From Demetria terragena DSM 11295 (GTDB taxonomy: Bacteria > Actinomycetota > Actinomycetes > Actinomycetales > Dermatophilaceae), in contig NZ_AQXW01000003.1 in NCBI RefSeq assembly GCF_000376825.1, forward strand, positions 389,498 through 453,497: a stretch of DNA of 64,000 nucleotides. Reading direction: 5' to 3'. The notes below the pieces were generated by a model. The model worked only from the letters and a program-made list of their open reading frames with translations, was not told the origin of the DNA and searched no databases. The position numbers and the translations under genes were made by a program. Positions within the stretch are counted from its first letter, which is position 1, and each line of letters starts with the position of its first letter. This document shows positions 7,768 through 15,155 of this stretch, one piece after another.

Positions 7768-9099
7768 ATGTATCTGCTTGGGGTCCTGCTCATGGCGCTT
7801 GGGGTAGCCCTGTCGATCGCGCTTCACGAGTTGGGCCACCTCATACCGGCGAAAAAGTTCGGCGTCCGGGTGACCCAGTACATGGTCGGTTTTGGTCCGA
7901 CTGTGTGGGCGCGCCGCCGGGGTGAAACCGAGTACGGCATCAAGGCCGTTCCCTTGGGTGGATATATCCGGATGATCGGGATGCTCCCGCCTCGGCCGCA
8001 GGACAAGCCCGGCCAACTCCGTACGGCCTCCACCGGGCGGGTCTCCCAAATGGCCGACCGGGCGCGCGAAGACTCCTTCGACGAGATCGGGGAGGACGAC
8101 GGCGACCGGGTTTTCTACAAACTGCCGGTCTGGAAGAAGGTCGTCATCATGATGGGCGGGCCGACCGTCAACCTGGTGATTGCCGCAGTGCTCCTGGTCG
8201 TGATCGCCTGCGGTGTCGGACTGCCGGAGCAGAAGAGCGCCAACGTCGCTGGCGTCAATGAATGCCTCCCGGTCACCGTGGCAGCCGGCGAGAAAGCTCC
8301 CAAATGCACCGCCGACAACCGCTCACCAGCGTGGAAGGCTGGCCTGAAGCCGGGCGATGAATTCGTTTCTGTTGCAGGCGAGCCCGTGACGACGTCGCAG
8401 GGAGTCACCGAGATCATCAGGGATCGCGCCGAGCAGGCAATCCCCGTCGTGGTCGAGCGTGACGGCAAGGAGGTCACCTTGTCGGTGACCCCGGTGACCC
8501 GCGAGATGCCTAAGCAGGACGACAACGGCCAGCAGGTGCTCACGATGTCCGGGGAGCCGGTCATGGAGAACGTCGGGCTGATCGGAACCTCAATCGGCGG
8601 CACTTTCGTCACCGAGCGTCGACCGCTGACCGAAGGCCCCGCGATCGTGGCGGACGGTCTCAAACAGACCGCGTCGGTCTTCCTGAAGATCCCGCAGAAA
8701 ATGGTGGGGGTGGCCCACGCCGCGTTCTCCGATGGGCAGCGGGACGCCAACGGACCGATATCGGTCGTCGGCGTGGGGCGCGTTGCTGGTGAGGTGACCG
8801 ACGAAGCCGATTCGGCCAAGAGCGTGGCCGTTGTGCTCCTCATGATTCTCGCGTCGCTCAACCTGGCCCTGTTTGTGTTCAACATGATTCCGTTGCTCCC
8901 GCTCGATGGAGGACATATCGCGGGGGCGCTGTGGGAGGGCGTCAAGCGGACCATTGCGAGGGCGCGAGGCATCGAGGGTCCGGTCTATGCCGACGTGACC
9001 AAGGCGCTGCCAGTGGCGTATGGCGTCTCCATCGTCCTGGTGGTGATGTCGGTGCTGTTGATCTATGCGGATATCGTCAACCCGATCTCGCTCAACTAG
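7768..9099 (+). CDS. rip1: Site-2 intramembrane zinc metalloprotease (RseP/Rip1 family)
   Basis: 443 aa from the ATG at 7768; a GTG three bases earlier would add one residue. The zinc motif HELGH is at 20-24 in the first membrane helix, followed by a VPLGGYIRM strand. A PDZ domain spans about 190-265, and the second active-site motif NMIPLLPLDGGH lies near 372-383. These are the hallmarks of S2P proteases that cut anti-sigma factors and other membrane substrates; M. tuberculosis Rip1 is the named relative. An insertion between the first helices carries acidic, soluble sequence. It lies 16 bp after dxr in the same direction. Confidence 0.93.
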   Translation: MYLLGVLLMALGVALSIALHELGHLIPAKKFGVRVTQYMVGFGPTVWARRRGETEYGIKAVPLGGYIRMIGMLPPRPQDKPGQLRTASTGRVSQMADRAREDSFDEIGEDDGDRVFYKLPVWKKVVIMMGGPTVNLVIAAVLLVVIACGVGLPEQKSANVAGVNECLPVTVAAGEKAPKCTADNRSPAWKAGLKPGDEFVSVAGEPVTTSQGVTEIIRDRAEQAIPVVVERDGKEVTLSVTPVTREMPKQDDNGQQVLTMSGEPVMENVGLIGTSIGGTFVTERRPLTEGPAIVADGLKQTASVFLKIPQKMVGVAHAAFSDGQRDANGPISVVGVGRVAGEVTDEADSAKSVAVVLLMILASLNLALFVFNMIPLLPLDGGHIAGALWEGVKRTIARARGIEGPVYADVTKALPVAYGVSIVLVVMSVLLIYADIVNPISLN

Positions 9100-9137
9100 A
9101 CCTGCGAGAGCTGCCCGCCGATCTCACGGAGTTATCG

Positions 9138-10061
9138 ATGTTTGTCGCGCCCGCTGCAGGCTTGAAACCCGCTCCGCTCAGGGCCGGCTCGCGAGTCGCG
9201 ATGGTGGCCGCGAGTGGTCCGCCGCTGGCTGAGCGGCTGGCGTACGGCCTTGAAGTGCTTCAGGATTGGGGCCTTGAGGTTGACGTCCTGTCCTCCTGTT
9301 CGGCACCGGCCGAGCCGTTTGAGTATCTCGCGGGCACGGATGCCGCGCGCGCCGAAGACCTCACGACGGCACTGACCGACCCGTCCTACGAGGCGGTGTT
9401 TCTGGCCAAGGGCGGATATGGCGCGCAGCGCACCTTGGAACACCTCGACTGGGCGGACCTCGCGGCCCGCCAGCCGACACCCCGACATGTTGTCGGGTTC
9501 TCCGACGTCACGGCGATCCAGGAAGGTGCGCTGCGTCATCTTGGGTGGGCGTCGCTGCACGCGGCTATGCCCGCGACGACGTACTTCTCCATGCCACGCG
9601 CCGTGGGCTCACTGTGGGCTCAGCTCTTCAAGCCCGAGTCGGTAGGCGTTCTGCACTTTGCTGACGCGGTTCCGGTCGTTGACGGCGTGGCCGAAGGTGT
9701 GGTCGTGGGCGGTTGCGCCACGTTGATCGCCAGTTCGCTGGCGACGGACACCGGGCTGTCCGCTCGGGGCGCCATCCTGTTCCTCGAAGATGTCGATGAA
9801 GAGCTATTCCGCCTTGATCGGGTCTTCACTCACTTGCGTCGCTCGGGCTATCTCGACGGCGTGCGGGGGATCCTGACGGGGAGTTTCGAGGAGTGTGGCG
9901 ACCCGGCTCTCGTGCAGAAGTTGCTCGTCGATCGGTTCGGTGATCTTGGCGTCCCCGTGCTGACCGGTGCCGACATCGGCCACGGAGTGGCACTGCAGGC
10001 ACTCCCGATCGGACTAACGGCACGGCTGGATACCTCGCAGCGTGAACTGGCGTTCGTGTGA
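9138..10061 (+). CDS. LD-carboxypeptidase (peptidase family S66)
   Basis: 307 aa from the ATG at 9138. S66 enzymes remove the terminal D-alanine from muropeptides during peptidoglycan recycling. The nucleophile elbow GFSD follows a beta strand. A glutamate in FLEDVDEE and the histidine of DIGHG complete the Ser-Glu-His triad, all in the expected order and spacing. There is no signal peptide, so it is cytosolic. It lies 38 bp after rip1 on the same strand and may be cotranscribed. It converges on the SseB-like gene, with only 10 bp between the stops. Confidence 0.88.
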   Translation: MFVAPAAGLKPAPLRAGSRVAMVAASGPPLAERLAYGLEVLQDWGLEVDVLSSCSAPAEPFEYLAGTDAARAEDLTTALTDPSYEAVFLAKGGYGAQRTLEHLDWADLAARQPTPRHVVGFSDVTAIQEGALRHLGWASLHAAMPATTYFSMPRAVGSLWAQLFKPESVGVLHFADAVPVVDGVAEGVVVGGCATLIASSLATDTGLSARGAILFLEDVDEELFRLDRVFTHLRRSGYLDGVRGILTGSFEECGDPALVQKLLVDRFGDLGVPVLTGADIGHGVALQALPIGLTARLDTSQRELAFV

Positions 10062-10071
10062 ATCAGCGGGA

Positions 10072-10977
10072 CTAGCGGCGCCGCGCGTAAAACGGGGCTA
10101 CGCCGTCCTGCCATGGCGGGACGTGCCAGCCGTCGACCTGGATGTCGAGGTACTGCCCCTGGAGGTCGCCAATGGGCTGATTGATGTTGGCGAGGACCTG
10201 CGGAGGGGCCATCTGGGTGCGAATCTTCAAGACGAAGCCCTCCCCACCGTTGGGCCAGCGGCACCACAACAAAGCGGCCTCGTCGATGGCGCCGAGCCAG
10301 TTGAAGTAGTGGGTGAGACGTTCGTACAGGCCAACAGGGACGTACTGCGGTGGGCCGAGTACGAATGGACCAGCGGGTGCCTGCGTCGGCACGTGAGCCG
10401 GCGCCTGGGGTGGTGGTGCGAACGACGACTGCTGCGGGTTCATCGCGGCGGCAGCCGGGGTGGATAGCGGAGTCGGTGGCGCGAAGTTGGTCGGCTCGGT
10501 GATCTGTTGCGCCGCCGTCGGTGCGGACGCGTCGCCTGGGCCCATACCGTGCAGGAGAGCCGACATCTGCCCGACTTTGATCTCCACGCTGTGGTGGCAC
10601 TGGGGATTGATCAGAAGCGGGATTGCGCTGGCCACCAGGCGCTCGAAGGTGTCCCGACCGGTCAGCGGTTGAGTTTGGACGGTGGAATCAACCTGCACCG
10701 CGGATCGGAAACGGTCGAACCGGGCCGGGTGGGTAAAGGCGACCACGTGATGCTGCTCGGTGCTGCCGACCAGAAGTGGTGTGAATTCGTGGGTTTCGTG
10801 GAGCCGTCCCGCCACACCAACCTGTGCGTCGAGCAGCAGTCGGTTGAAGCGATGCATCAAAGCGGGGTCGTGAGGGGTGGTGAGCGCACCGGCCAGGAGG
10901 TGTTCCAGGTCGTTCAGTGGAGGCGGTTCGGGCGCGGGCACGTAGTCCAGGGTGACGGGTGGCAGGGTGCATCGCAA
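10072..10977 (-). CDS. SseB-like protein with proline-rich linker
   Basis: 301 aa. Residues 20-150 match the SseB N-terminal domain in outline (a LLxAxVGVAG strand, a THPARFDRF segment, ALxLLINPQ). A Pro/Ala/Gln-rich linker of about 60 residues follows. The last 90 residues resemble the SseB C-terminal domain found in enhanced-serine-sensitivity proteins. Function in actinomycetes is unknown. The ATG at 10977 lies only 26 bp from the divergent ispG start. A GTG at 10941 would leave room for promoters and removes only 12 residues, so the start is uncertain. Confidence 0.65.
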   Translation of the reverse strand: MRCTLPPVTLDYVPAPEPPPLNDLEHLLAGALTTPHDPALMHRFNRLLLDAQVGVAGRLHETHEFTPLLVGSTEQHHVVAFTHPARFDRFRSAVQVDSTVQTQPLTGRDTFERLVASAIPLLINPQCHHSVEIKVGQMSALLHGMGPGDASAPTAAQQITEPTNFAPPTPLSTPAAAAMNPQQSSFAPPPQAPAHVPTQAPAGPFVLGPPQYVPVGLYERLTHYFNWLGAIDEAALLWCRWPNGGEGFVLKIRTQMAPPQVLANINQPIGDLQGQYLDIQVDGWHVPPWQDGVAPFYARRR

Positions 10978-11003
10978 AACCCACGGTGCGCAATACTCGG
11001 CGT

Positions 11004-12167
11004 ATGAGCGTGTCCCTCGGAATGCCAGCTGCCCCGCCGCCTGTCCTCGCCCCGCGGCGCAAGACCCGCAAAATCAAGGTCGGCAAGGTCGACGTCGGCG
11101 GCGACGCGCCCGTCTCCGTGCAGTCGATGACGACGACCCCCACGACCGATATCAACGCCACGCTGCAGCAGATCGCCGAGCTCACCGCATCGGGATGTGA
11201 CATCGTCCGGGTGGCCTGCCCGAGCGCTGATGACGCTGAAGCTTTGCCCGCCATTGCAAAGAAATCTCAGATCCCCGTGATCGCCGACATCCACTTCCAG
11301 CCGAAGTATGTCTTTGCGGCGATCGACGCCGGATGCGCGGCCGTACGCGTCAACCCTGGCAACATCCGCAAGTTCGACGACCAGGTCGCGCAGATCGCCA
11401 AGGAAGCCAAAGACGCGGGTGTCTCAATCCGCATTGGGGTCAACGCCGGGTCGCTAGACAAGCGGTTGCTGGAGAAGTACGGCAAGCCGACACCTGAGGC
11501 ATTGGTCGAGTCCGCGGTGTGGGAAGCATCACTTTTTGAGGAACACGACTTCCACGATTTCAAGATCTCGGTCAAGCACAACGACCCGGTCGTCATGGTG
11601 CGAGCGTACGAACTCCTCTCCGAGCGCGGTGACTGGCCGTTGCACCTTGGAGTGACCGAGGCGGGCCCGGCTTTCCAGGGAACGATTAAGTCGGCGACTG
11701 CGTTCGGCGCGCTGCTGTCCAAGGGCATCGGCGACACCATCCGTGTCTCGCTGTCGGCGCCGCCCGTCGAAGAGGTCAAGGTCGGCAACCAGATCTTGCA
11801 GAGCCTCAATCTGCGCCCGCGCAAGCTGGAGATCGTGTCCTGCCCGTCATGTGGCCGCGCCCAGGTTGACGTCTACACCCTCGCCGATGAGGTCACTGCT
11901 GGCCTCGAAGGTATGGAGGTGCCGCTGCGCGTCGCCGTGATGGGCTGCGTGGTCAACGGTCCGGGCGAGGCACGTGAGGCCGACCTCGGGGTGGCATCCG
12001 GCAACGGCAAGGGCCAGATCTTCGTCAAGGGTGAGGTCATCAAAACCGTGCCCGAGAGTCAGATCGTTGAAACCCTCATCGAGGAAGCGATGCGTATCGC
12101 GGAGGAGATAGGTGAGGGCGAAGGCGCCGCTGACGGTGCCGGATCCCCGACTGTCACTGTCGGCTAG
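11004..12167 (+). CDS. ispG: 4-hydroxy-3-methylbut-2-en-1-yl diphosphate synthase
   Basis: 387 aa from the ATG at 11004, preferred because residues upstream are poorly conserved. It converts MEcPP to HMBPP, the penultimate MEP pathway step. The N-terminal TIM-barrel half begins with the [14 protein letters not shown] strand. The [4Fe-4S] ligands are C280 and C283 (SCPSCGR) and C315 ([10 protein letters not shown]), with the conserved glutamate in NGPGEAR. A short Glu/Ala-rich tail follows. It works with dxr upstream. In many actinomycetes a GNAT gene comes next; here the copper operon intervenes. Confidence 0.96.
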   Translation: MSVSLGMPAAPPPVLAPRRKTRKIKVGKVDVGGDAPVSVQSMTTTPTTDINATLQQIAELTASGCDIVRVACPSADDAEALPAIAKKSQIPVIADIHFQPKYVFAAIDAGCAAVRVNPGNIRKFDDQVAQIAKEAKDAGVSIRIGVNAGSLDKRLLEKYGKPTPEALVESAVWEASLFEEHDFHDFKISVKHNDPVVMVRAYELLSERGDWPLHLGVTEAGPAFQGTIKSATAFGALLSKGIGDTIRVSLSAPPVEEVKVGNQILQSLNLRPRKLEIVSCPSCGRAQVDVYTLADEVTAGLEGMEVPLRVAVMGCVVNGPGEAREADLGVASGNGKGQIFVKGEVIKTVPESQIVETLIEEAMRIAEEIGEGEGAADGAGSPTVTVG

Positions 12168-12727
12168 TTGACCGGCAGACCGAGGAGGGCGGCAAACCAT
12201 CGCTCGGCCACACCGGTCGCGAAGGGTCCCGTTCGGGCGGTGACTTGCTCCAGGACTTCGCCAGCTGTCGCCTCGGCGCGCTGGACGATGGCTGCGGGGT
12301 AGCCGTAACTCACCTGATGTTCGGCAAATTCGTCCTCGTCATCGATGAACGTCGTCTCGCCGCAGCGGATGACGTCGAGATCGAGGTCGATCAGCGAGAG
12401 GCGCACGGGGGTCTCTTCTAGGTGCCACTGCGGTACTGAGCAGATGTCGACATAGACATTCACTAGATCGGGGTCGTGGTCTGGCGCCGGCGGCCGGTCG
12501 TAGAAACGCGCCGCCCACCAATGCGCCGAAGGCAGCACCGCGACGGAGTCAACGTCGCTGGTGAACTCGTGCCCCTGCCGATAGATCCGGGCGCCAGCGA
12601 AGACCCCGATCCACCGACCCCACTGGTCCGTACCGAGATAACGCCCGTCGCCGTTCTGCCAGTGTGGGCTCCCATCCCATTTCTGATGGTCCACGTGTAC
12701 GCGAGCGCCGGGGAGTAGATCTGGCAT
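12164..12727 (-). CDS. DUF402 domain protein
   Basis: 187 aa from the ATG at 12727. Residues further upstream would come from the neighbouring repeat and are rejected. The fold is DUF402/FomD-like: an N-terminal beta barrel ([17 protein letters not shown]), the charged strand [13 protein letters not shown], and the conserved acidic [10 protein letters not shown] strand that binds divalent metal in characterised relatives acting on nucleotide or phosphonate substrates. The specific substrate is unknown. It converges on ispG with a 4-bp overlap of stops. Its 5' end abuts repeat island 1, so its promoter must lie in or beside the repeats. Confidence 0.75.
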   Translation of the reverse strand: MPDLLPGARVHVDHQKWDGSPHWQNGDGRYLGTDQWGRWIGVFAGARIYRQGHEFTSDVDSVAVLPSAHWWAARFYDRPPAPDHDPDLVNVYVDICSVPQWHLEETPVRLSLIDLDLDVIRCGETTFIDDEDEFAEHQVSYGYPAAIVQRAEATAGEVLEQVTARTGPFATGVAERWFAALLGLPVN

Positions 12728-13600
12728 ACCGCGACTATCCCATCTCACGCCGGTCGAGTAGTCCTTTCTCACGTTGGTCGAGCAGTCCTTTCTCACGTTG
12801 GTCGAGCCGGTCGAGGCGTTAGCCGAGGCCGTGTCGAGTCCTCTGGTGGGTGGTCTCGATACGGCGGGTCGCTGCGTTCCTGCCTACTCGACCAGCGTTG
12901 TGTGTTCAACGCCGGTCGAGCCGGTCGAGGCGTTAGCCGAGGCCGTGTCGAGACCCGTGGTGGGTGGTCTCGATACGGCGGGTCACTGCGTTCCTGCCTA
13001 CTCGACCAGCGTTGTGTGGCTCGGCGGGGTCTCGACAAGCTCGACAAGCTCGACTGGCGGCAAATGGGCGGTGTGGAGCGCCTCGTACCCACGATGTGCC
13101 GCCAGTCAACAGCTCATGAGCGCACGCCGGTCGAGCCGGCGAGCCCCGTAGGGCGAGCCGTGTCGAGGCCCTGGCGAGGTGGTCTCGATACGGCGGTCAC
13201 TGCGTTCCCGCCTACTCGACCGGCGTTGTGTGGCTCGGCGGTCTCGACAAGCTCGACCGGCGGCAAATGGGCGGTGTGGAGCGCCAGGTACCCACGATTT
13301 GCCGCCAGTCAACAGCTAATGAGCGCACGCCGGTCGAGCCGGCGAGCCCCGTAGGGCGAGCCGTGTCGAGACCTCTGGTGGGTGGTCTCGATACGGCGGG
13401 TCACTGCGTTCCCGCCTACTCGACCAGCGTTGGGTGTTCAACGCCGGTCGAGCCGGTCGAGGCGTTAGCCGAGGCCGTGTCGAGGCCCTGGCGAGGTGGT
13501 CTCGATACGGCGGTCACTGCGTTCCCACCTACTCGACCAGCGTTGATCTAGGTGGTCTCGATGCGGGGTGGGTCTCGACGGCGCGGGGGGCGGTGGTGAG
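12728..13600. repeat. Repeat island 1 (GGTCGAG...CTCGACC palindromic elements)
   Basis: About 870 bp with no credible gene. Around five copies of a roughly 115-bp unit occur (near 12788, 12906, 13127, 13328 and 13441). Each starts with ACGCCGGTCGAGCC, carries GTGTCGAG...GGTGGTCTCGATACGGCGG in the middle and ends CTACTCGACCAGCGTT, so its ends are inverted repeats. Two near-identical ~110-bp segments of a second type (13018-13131 and 13229-13336) sit between them. Short frames across the island only translate repeats. The island separates the divergent DUF402 and csoR genes. Confidence 0.85.
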
Positions 13601-13602
13601 GA

Positions 13603-13619
13603 ATACCATAGGGGGGTAT
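13603..13619 (+). promoter_or_regulatory. Probable CsoR operator in the copper operon promoter
   Basis: The 17-bp sequence ATACCATAGGGGGGTAT reads ATACCCCCCTATGGTAT on the other strand. It is a G-tract pseudo-palindrome like known CsoR operators upstream of copper operons. It overlaps a TACCAT -10-like box and lies 36 bp before the csoR start. Copper-bound CsoR is expected to leave this site, giving autoregulation and induction of copZ and copA. Confidence 0.7.
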
Positions 13620-13655
13620 GGTGTTGACCGAAACGGCAACCACAGGAGGTTCTCG

Positions 13656-13949
13656 ATGAGCGAGCACCAGCACGGCTACATCGGCAACAAAGACGACTAC
13701 CTGCGCCGGTTGAAGCGCATTGAGGGCCAGGCCCGCGGTCTGCAGCGCATGGTCGAGGAGGAGAAGTACTGCATCGACATCCTCACCCAGGTGTCGGCCA
13801 TGACGAAGGCGCTGCAGTCGGTGTCCCTCGGCTTGTTGGAGGAGCACTTGAGCCATTGCGTCGTCGATGCGGCCAAGCAAGGCGGCGACGAGGCTGACGC
13901 CAAGGTGAAGGAAGCCTCCGAGGCCATTGCCAGGCTCGTCCGTTCCTGA
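13656..13949 (+). CDS. csoR: Copper-sensing transcriptional repressor CsoR
   Basis: 97 aa from the ATG at 13656, with a strong AGGAGG site at 13644-13649. It is an all-helical DUF156 protein. The Cu(I) ligands of the CsoR group are in place: C39 (EEKYC), H64 and C68 (HLSHC), and the helix YLRRLKRIEGQARGLQRM is the DNA-contacting signature. It binds the G-rich operator upstream and derepresses the operon when Cu(I) binds. It is followed after 28 bp by the chaperone gene copZ. A FrmR or RcnR assignment is less likely, because the operon is a copper one and the Cys-His-Cys triad is complete. Confidence 0.93.
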   Translation: MSEHQHGYIGNKDDYLRRLKRIEGQARGLQRMVEEEKYCIDILTQVSAMTKALQSVSLGLLEEHLSHCVVDAAKQGGDEADAKVKEASEAIARLVRS

Positions 13950-13977
13950 ACTCACCCACCAGACCAAGGAGTACGCC

Positions 13978-14184
13978 ATGAATACCGCCACCTACACCGT
14001 CACTGGCATGACCTGCAGTCACTGCGCTGCGTCCGTCACGGAAGAGATCACCGACATTGCGGGTGTGACCGCGGTGGAGGTCGACGTCGAGTCCGGACTC
14101 GTCACGGTCACCAGTGACGCACCCGTTGACGACACGAGCGTGCGAAGCGCTGTCGAGGAAGCTGGCTACCAGGTTGCGCCATGA
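13978..14184 (+). CDS. copZ: Copper chaperone CopZ (heavy-metal-associated domain)
   Basis: 68 aa, a single HMA ferredoxin-like fold. The Cu(I)-binding loop is GMTCSHC with C13 and C16. The conserved hydrophobics (VTAVEVDVESGLVTV) and the terminal EEAGYQV are in place. It should carry Cu(I) in the cytosol to the HMA domain of CopA encoded downstream. An AAGGAG site precedes the ATG. Its stop overlaps the start of the next gene (ATGA), tying production of the chaperone to the membrane-anchored HVHP protein. Confidence 0.93.
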   Translation: MNTATYTVTGMTCSHCAASVTEEITDIAGVTAVEVDVESGLVTVTSDAPVDDTSVRSAVEEAGYQVAP

Positions 14185-15119
14185 CCACCATCACCAAGCT
14201 CGGAGCCTTTGTCGCTGGGCTGGCGCTCGTCCTCGCCGCAGCGTTCGGTCTCGGCCGATTCGTGGGTCCGCTCGGAGAGCCGCAGGCGCAGGCGGCATCC
14301 CATCACGGCGGCGAGCAGCAATCGGCGCCTGGCCAGGATCGCACCACGACACCGGCGCCCGGTGGTCTGCAGGTTTCTGAACACGGATACACCTTGGTCC
14401 TGGACCGTCCGATTCGAGCGTCTGGCGAGGGCGAACTGAGCTTTCAGATCCTCGGGCCCGATGGCAAGCCGGTGACCGACTATCGCCGCCAGCACGACAA
14501 AGACCTGCACCTGATCGTGGTCCGCCGCGATCTATCGGGCTTCCAGCACGTTCATCCCACCCGGGACGCGAGCGGACGGTGGTCTGTGGGCGTCCGCTTG
14601 AGCCCTGGAACGTGGCGCGTGTTCGCGGACTTCATGCCCAGCGGACGCGGCGAGTCAATGACGCTCGGTGCAGACCTGGAGGTAGCGGGAACCACTGGGC
14701 CACAACCGATTCCGGGGCCGTCGCGAACGACGACCGTCGATGGTTACACCGTGACGCTGAAGGGTGACTTGAAGCCGAATCAGGGCCGCAAGCTTGTCCT
14801 CAGCGTCGCTCAGAACGGCCGGCCGGTCACGAACCTCGAGCCCTATCTCGGCGCGTATGGCCACCTCGTGGCGTTACGCGACGGCGACCTGGCCTACCTG
14901 CACGTCCACCCGGACGGCGAACCGGGAGACGGCTCAACCAAGCCCGGCCCTGGCATCGCTTTCCACACGACGGCTCCCAGTGTGGGGACCTATCGGTTCT
15001 TCCTCGATTTCAAACACGACGGGGTCGTACGCACCGCGGAGTTCACCGTTCGCGCCGGAGGCGCCGCCACGCCACCAGAATCCGAACCTGCTCATGCAGA
15101 CACCGACCACACCCACTGA
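14181..15119 (+). CDS. Membrane-anchored duplicated HVHP-motif protein (putative extracytoplasmic copper binding)
   Basis: 312 aa. Residues 6-26 are a signal anchor or signal peptide, then a His/Gln/Pro-rich spacer (HHGGEQQ). Two homologous beta domains follow, about 62-170 and 183-292. Each has a DLHLIVV- or GHLVALR-type strand and an HVHP motif (123-126 and 241-244), and ends in a GTWRVFADF or GTYRFFLDF strand. The layout resembles YtkA/FixH-like or CopC-like extracytoplasmic domains. The tail ends in a His cluster (HADTDHTH). Position between copZ and copA makes copper binding likely, though the ligands are inferred. It is not a CopC or multicopper oxidase by its motifs. Confidence 0.65.
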   Translation: MTTITKLGAFVAGLALVLAAAFGLGRFVGPLGEPQAQAASHHGGEQQSAPGQDRTTTPAPGGLQVSEHGYTLVLDRPIRASGEGELSFQILGPDGKPVTDYRRQHDKDLHLIVVRRDLSGFQHVHPTRDASGRWSVGVRLSPGTWRVFADFMPSGRGESMTLGADLEVAGTTGPQPIPGPSRTTTVDGYTVTLKGDLKPNQGRKLVLSVAQNGRPVTNLEPYLGAYGHLVALRDGDLAYLHVHPDGEPGDGSTKPGPGIAFHTTAPSVGTYRFFLDFKHDGVVRTAEFTVRAGGAATPPESEPAHADTDHTH

Positions 15120-15155
15120 CCACGTCAGATCACACCCGAAGGAGGCGTTATCCCC

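Noticed and set aside
12728..12796. An in-frame N-terminal extension of the DUF402 protein (23 residues).
   Set aside because: The extension is translated repeat sequence (Arg/Lys-Asp-Tyr-Ser-Thr pattern) and the ATG at 12727 is where family-like sequence starts.
12774..13551. Several open frames of 60-150 codons in repeat island 1.
   Set aside because: They only translate the repeated units in different frames, with no family likeness, no ribosome sites and nearly identical internal copies.
12728..13600. A CRISPR array in the repeat islands.
   Set aside because: Units lack regular repeat-spacer spacing; the spacers are also repeated and no cas gene is present.
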